Assembly (NCBI GenBank): GCA_034696485.1
Contig: JAQIWT010001257.1
Location: 1-11,641 of the forward strand
DNA length: 11,641 bases
Origin: Isohypsibius dastychi
Taxonomy: Eukaryota; Tardigrada; Eutardigrada; Parachela; Isohypsibiidae
Direction: 5' to 3'
The position numbers and the translations under genes were made by a program. Numbering within the stretch: position 1 is the first letter of the stretch; every line of letters starts with the position of its first letter. The notes beneath the pieces are model-generated. The model was not told the origin of the DNA, did not search any database, and worked only from the letters and a program-made list of their open reading frames with translations. Of this stretch, positions 8,005 to 11,641 are shown in pieces.

Positions 8005-8480
8005 AATTCGGTCCAACGGGATGCCTTAATGTAAGGTTCCTTTCTGAACTGCGTGCGGGAGACTGCCAGAGATGAGTGAAAATGAAATGATGATAATTGG
8101 TTGTTTTTGGAAATAAATCGACACAACAGAAACCACACTTTCGCGAACTGATTGGTTTGATTTGTCGTTGGTTGAGAAGACAAAACCAAATGCGCCCGTG
8201 GAATATGCCGTTTCGAGTCATGCATTTGCTGCCGTCTCACCCCGGGTGGTATTTACGTGTTTCAAAAGCTATCGGAAAGCGGAAACGGGGCGCGCGATCA
8301 GCTTCGCTACCGCTATGTGCTCAAATAGCCTTATTATCCCCCCCCCCCCTTTACCCAATGAAATCTTCTCTCACCCTCACCACTGAACTCTAGACTGAAG
8401 TTTAAATTCCATTTCCGAGAGGATTTGTTTGGATCCAAACACAGCTATTTCTCGACTGAATCCGTTTCTCCCGGTTCGAC
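8005..8480. promoter_or_regulatory. Shared divergent promoter region of the NuMA-like and TMEM192 genes
   Basis: The two start codons, 8004 (minus) and 8481 (plus), are 476 bp apart, so both promoters and 5' UTRs must fit here. No TATA box is obvious. An uninterrupted run of 12 C lies at 8338-8349. Open frames across 7935-8393 on either strand show no domain and are ignored. Confidence 0.55.
8338..8349. repeat. Homopolymer run of 12 C
   Basis: Twelve consecutive C (G on the minus strand) sit in the divergent promoter, about 130 bp upstream of the TMEM192 start. Such runs are prone to slippage and assembly error, so the exact length is uncertain. Confidence 0.8.
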
Positions 8481-9654
8481 ATGGTCAGCATTGGATCAGA
8501 TAATTATCAGAATGTTAGTCTGAGACCTACTGTATTCAGTGTATTCGTTTTGGTCCTTGCGGAATAATGTATGCTTTTTGCAGAGCTTGACAGGATCGGG
8601 ACGAATTCAGCCAGACACAACCCAGCTCATATCCGATAACGAAGATGTTGCGTTTTGGGAAATGGCCTCGGCCAGCGGAAATCCACCTTTGACAGGAGGA
8701 GACGATGATATTTCTCGATTTCACCCGATCAAGAGCATTCCAATAATCGTGACGATTATGGTTCTGGTGGTACGCATAACCATGACTTTTTCCCGATCTC
8801 ATTCACAATATCACACTTATCATGATTTTTCAGACGGCCAATGTCATATTTTGCTTCGCCATAGCCGAAGTCTGTAGAGAAAAATGTTTCAGCCCTAATC
8901 CGACGGCGATCAGTTGGATGTCATATGTTCGCATCATTTTATTTGTCGTTATTATGGGCGCGGATCTGCTTCTGCGAGCAATTCATAATAAATCAAGGAG
9001 TTGGGGTTATCTCGAGTTTTATCGGCGGACCGTATTTTACCGACAGTTTCCATTGGCCGCTGTGTCTTTAGGTAATCCATTTCTGCAATTTATTTCACAT
9101 TGAGCAAATTAATCCTCGTTTCCAGGATTGGCAGCTTGCTTGTTCGTGGTTGTATTAACAGAGGAGCTTTGTGATCCGGCGACTCAACTTTGTACCAAGA
9201 ATTTTTCGAGAGCAAATGGAATGCAAATTGTATCCTGCGTAGAAGCAGCTCTGATTCTGATCGTCTCTGCTCGATATCTGCGTAAGTTGCACTGGTCTCC
9301 GTTGGTGAATTATAACGAAATTTTTGGGCATATTGCAGAAGTTTGCCGGCAGTTTAACAAAGGTCATCCAACTCCGGATGTTCTTCAGGAAGACCTCTCC
9401 ACCGAAAGAATACTACAGACCTCGATTAATCACGGGAGTCAAGTTGGATTCAAGTGTGTTCTCTCTTTATTCAAGTTGTGGGATTTAGGCTGAATTTGGT
9501 TTCTTTCTCTAGAGATGCAAACTTTAAAGAAGCGTTGCTTGAGAAGCAAGCGGATGAAATTCTGTATCTGCAGAAAAGAAATGCGCATCTGTCGGCTCGG
9601 ATATTACACCTGACGCGGCGGTTTGGCACGAATCCCGAACATTCTTTGGCTTAG
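8481..9654 (+). CDS. TMEM192: TMEM192 homologue, four-pass lysosomal membrane protein, 289 aa
   Basis: Six exons: 8481-8513, 8584-8769, 8834-9071, 9126-9281, 9339-9453, 9513-9654; all phases agree and introns are 54-70 nt. TMEM192 is a dimeric lysosomal/late-endosomal membrane protein. The cytosolic N-terminus carries an acidic dileucine sorting signal, DTTQLI (22-27). Transmembrane segments lie near 62-85, 101-122, 145-168 and 184-204. Family hallmarks are SRSWGYLEFYRR after TM2, the post-TM4 segment RQFNKGHPTPDVLQED (human: RRFNKAKPEPDILEEE, from memory), and a C-terminal coiled coil, ALLEKQADEILYLQKRNAHL. Human TMEM192 is 271 aa. Intron 4 (9282-9338, 57 nt) has no stop and keeps frame, but removing it restores spacing with the human protein. 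The first 11-residue exon is the weakest part: GTTAGT is the best phase-0 donor, with alternatives at 8541 and nearby. Confidence 0.9.
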
Positions 9655-9843
9655 CGGTACGGATTTTTACGGAAGTGAACGATTTCATGGCCATCTCGCT
9701 TGGAAAGAAGTAGGATACGCAGCAACACGATTGAAAAAATTTAACATAGGCCAAATCTCGAATGTGATATTCTCAAAATAATTTTTCAAAGTAAAAAACA
9801 GTGACATTTGCGACTAGCTACAAATAAACGGGCATTTTCTGGA
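9655..9843. other. 189-bp convergent gap between TMEM192 and SNAP29
   Basis: The stop codons of the plus-strand TMEM192 and minus-strand SNAP29 genes face each other here. The TMEM192 poly(A) signal at 9823-9828 lies only 16 bp from the SNAP29 stop, so the TMEM192 transcript probably ends inside the SNAP29 coding region. No canonical minus-strand AATAAA was found within the gap. Confidence 0.55.
9823..9828 (+). promoter_or_regulatory. Candidate poly(A) signal (AATAAA) of TMEM192
   Basis: A canonical plus-strand AATAAA lies 169 nt past the TMEM192 stop. A weaker AATAAT lies about 50 nt earlier. Cleavage 10-30 nt downstream would fall at or just inside the SNAP29 stop end. Confidence 0.55.
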
Positions 9844-10778
9844 TCATTTCTTTTTACCAAGAATCTGATCGAGGCTTTTCTGCTGAGCGCCCATTTTGGC
9901 GCCCACGCGCTCGGATTTCGCGTTCATGGAGTCCAGCAAATAATTTTGCTGCTCGATCTCATCTCCCAACCCGGATGCCAGAAGTTTGAGTCTAGACAGA
10001 CCAGACGACATCTGATCCAAATTGGAATCCAGAGCAGTTTCAAAATGCTTCACCGGAAGCGGACCGGTGGTCTGAGTAGGCGTGGAACCGGAAGTAGGTA
10101 CAACTGAACCAGATCTAGTTGACGAATCTCCAAAATCGGATACTGGGATATTAGCTTGAACTGGAGCTGAAGAAGAACCAATAAAATTGGACAGGCTTTT
10201 CCGGTTCGTATTTGTCACAGCTGTTAAAGGTGCTGCAGGAGCAGCTGACGGCTTTCCGCTCCACCAATTCTTCACTCCCCCAAATACACTTCTGATGTGA
10301 TTAATGTGCTTCTGAGACTGATTCAAGGTGGAGTCCATGTTATCTAGGTTCCTGTCAGCATTCTCGAGCTGCTCTCGTTGCAGTAGAAGTTCCTGTGGTT
10401 CAAAAGTTACATCTCTGCTGCAGCATCATTGTTTGAGAAAAGACGAACCTGAGCAGCAGCCGTTCCAACTGCTTCAGTCTCACCCAACACCTTCAGGGAT
10501 CTGTCAGTACTCTGCAAAGTCCGATTCTGGATTCCTTGAAGCTCTTGAAGATACAGCTCGCGTCTTGTCACGACCTCCTCTTCGTCAGCTGGGGTAGCTC
10601 GGAAAAAATCGTGGCTTGGTGCGGATGATCCAGACTGTCCTCTCGATATTCCTACGTTGGTGTTACTCTTTGTATCAAACCGATTGTCATCTTTTGACGG
10701 TTTGAAATAAGAGGAAACATCCTGATCATCGTCGAAAATATTCGTTGACTTGGAACGATTCCGTGAGGCTTCAGACAT
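9844..10778 (-). CDS. SNAP29: SNAP29 homologue, Qb/Qc SNARE, 292 aa
   Basis: SNAP29 supplies two helices to SNARE bundles, for example with syntaxin-17 and VAMP7/8 in autophagosome-lysosome fusion. Two exons, 10778-10449 and 10392-9844, join in phase 0 across a 56-nt intron (CTCAG|GTTCGT, CCACAG). The first SNARE motif (about 72-135) contains ETEAVG, a probable central-layer Gln at 115 and NQSQKHINHIRSVFGG, a SNAP29 signature. A Ser/Thr/Pro-rich linker follows. The second motif (about 232-288) contains LDSNLDQMSSGLSRLK and EIEQQNYLLD, with central Gln 259 by alignment. There is no transmembrane segment and no cysteine at all, so no palmitoylation; that separates it from SNAP25/23. The family's N-terminal NPF motif (EHD binding) reads NIF here, before DDD. 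The linker is longer than in human (258 aa total). Its stop faces the TMEM192 stop, 189 bp away. Confidence 0.95.
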
Positions 10779-10956
10779 TCTTCAGTAGAATCAATGGCAC
10801 AGGGAGTACCCAGAATGAAGACAACACTTTAAAGTACAAACTAACGATTACTTTTTATGAAGTCGTGGACATTCAAAATTCCAGTCCATTCAGGAAAAGC
10901 ATGGGGGTGAAACGAAAATGAATGACAAGAAAACCACAACATCAACTACCACATGC

Positions 10957-11012
10957 GCGTGCATTTTATTTCATAAACGTGCTTCTAGGCTTTTACGTAG
11001 CATGCGTGCGTG
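10957..11012 (+). promoter_or_regulatory. Cluster of four RCGTG cores (HRE-like / bHLH-PAS sites)
   Basis: RCGTG occurs at 10957-10961 (GCGTG), 10977-10981 (ACGTG), 11004-11008 and 11008-11012 (both GCGTG), all on the plus strand. RCGTG is the core bound by HIF and related bHLH-PAS proteins, and vertebrate PGK1 is a known HIF target. The third and fourth copies overlap within a GCGTGCGTGCGTC repeat, so chance and simple-sequence origin are real alternatives. Confidence 0.35.
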
Positions 11013-11203
11013 CGTCGCTGCATGCTTTGCATGGATACTTATGACGACAGGGGGCCGAAGGGTCAACCGTACGTTTCCTTTACGACTGATTAGCTTTTTA
11101 TCGAATTATCAAACTAATTCTTCTGGAAAGAACTCCCACGAAGTAGAAATTTATTTATATTTTCCAAGGTACGAAAGTGGATTTTGACCTTATTCATCCC
11201 AAA

Positions 11204-11217
11204 TATATATGTAAACA
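11204..11217 (+). promoter_or_regulatory. TATA-like element and adjoining forkhead site before PGK
   Basis: TATATAT (11204-11210) is followed directly by GTAAACA (11211-11217), the forkhead/FOXO core. The pair ends about 150 bp upstream of the PGK ATG, which would leave a 5' UTR of roughly 120 nt. This assignment rests on position and motif alone. Confidence 0.35.
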
Positions 11218-11365
11218 AAATCAACCTGTAAAGGCAGATTTTGGTTTCTTGGAAACCAAACACGAAGTCTCAAATTTTCGAATTGTTCAGTGCTTCTGAC
11301 GTTGAAATACGTTGAAAGAGTTCGTTTTACAGAATTCGGTAGTATTGTTGACCACAAATTGGACC

Positions 11366-11641
11366 ATGAATAAATTGCCCATCGACAAGGTTGACCTGAA
11401 GGGGAAGCGCGTCCTGATTCGTGTTGACTTTAACGTCCCACAGGGAAAAGATGGCAAGATTACCAGCAATCAGCGGTAACTGTGATTTAGTTGGATTGAA
11501 CATAAAGTTTTAATGCAAGTGGTTTTCAGAATTGTTGGCGCACTGGGAACAATCAAACACGCGCTGGATAAAGGCGCCAAAGCGGTCATCCTAATGAGCC
11601 ATTTGGGCCGACCTGATGGACAAAAGAATGACAAGTTCTCC
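11366..11641 (+). CDS. PGK: Phosphoglycerate kinase, first two exons, partial at the right edge
   Basis: This glycolytic enzyme transfers the acyl phosphate of 1,3-bisphosphoglycerate to ADP in the cytosol. The ATG at 11366 lies in a good context (GGACCATGA). Exon 1 (11366-11475) encodes the N-terminus with [14 protein letters not shown], the family hallmark whose RVDFN residues contact 3-phosphoglycerate. Intron 1 is 54 nt (CG|GTAACT ... TTTTCAG). Exon 2 (from 11530) encodes [18 protein letters not shown] and [12 protein letters not shown], a second substrate-binding motif. In all, 74 residues of about 415 are present; the rest, including the nucleotide-binding C-terminal domain, lies beyond the window. 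Numbering and motif spacing are normal for eukaryotic PGK. The start codon is 587 bp from that of SNAP29, so the two genes are transcribed divergently. Confidence 0.97.

Larger units (their letters stand above)
10779..11365. promoter_or_regulatory. Shared divergent promoter region of SNAP29 and PGK
   Basis: No gene is supported in these 587 bp. An open frame at 10918-11187 has no recognisable content. The two start codons face away from each other. Visible elements are a cluster of RCGTG cores at 10957-11012, a GCATGC-rich stretch around 11000-11035, TATATAT at 11204-11210 and GTAAACA at 11211-11217. The last two lie about 150 bp before the PGK start and probably serve PGK. Confidence 0.5.

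Noticed and set aside
6829-8016. A single 395-codon exon for the NuMA-like protein
   Set aside because: Its last 80 or so codons read through two introns with good donors (GTACGT, GTATGT). Only the spliced frame reaches the LGN-binding motif. The ATG is at 8004, since the frame opens with TTG.
1-11641. tRNA or rRNA genes, CRISPR arrays, transposase genes, operon-type spacing
   Set aside because: None was seen on either strand, and the spliced genes with separate promoters identify the region as ordinary animal nuclear DNA.

Overview
The window is animal nuclear DNA. Protein-coding exons are split by mostly short GT-AG introns (about 50-90 nt), gene spacing is tight, and the proteins are recognisable animal families. 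A sigma-class glutathione transferase, very short introns and compact genes suggest a small-genome invertebrate, probably an ecdysozoan. A tardigrade would fit, but nothing here proves the phylum. All gene models below were spliced by hand, using phase agreement, splice consensus and remembered family alignments. No search was run.

Layout: (1) 1-742, minus strand: the 5' exon of a class A G-protein-coupled receptor with no DRY arginine; the gene continues off the left edge. (2) 1047-1929, minus: a three-exon gene for a secreted 227-residue protein with 14 cysteines, family unknown. (3) 1930-2866: no supportable gene. (4) 2867-3820, minus: a two-exon sigma-class glutathione S-transferase with an unusually long, AT-rich intron. 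(5) 3821-4517: intergenic, with a perfect CRE palindrome and a heat-shock-like dyad. (6) 4518-5858, minus: a six-exon DNAJC27/RBJ homologue (Rab-like GTPase fused to a J domain); one of its introns appears to be GA-AG. (7) 6140-8004, minus: a six-exon, 515-residue coiled-coil protein ending in a NuMA-type LGN/Pins-binding motif, apparently a miniature NuMA/Mud/LIN-5-like protein. (8) 8481-9654, plus: a six-exon TMEM192 homologue, divergent from the NuMA-like gene. (9) 9844-10778, minus: a two-exon SNAP29, convergent with TMEM192. (10) 11366-11641, plus: the first two exons of phosphoglycerate kinase, running off the right edge.

These are independent genes with separate promoters, not an operon. 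Two neighbours, TMEM192 (lysosomal membrane) and SNAP29 (autophagosome-lysosome fusion SNARE), work in the same compartment and their 3' ends nearly touch. The items most worth a second look are the very short NuMA-like protein, the apparent GA-AG intron whose removal creates the G4 motif NKLD of the GTPase, the receptor lacking DRY, and the cysteine-rich secreted orphan.
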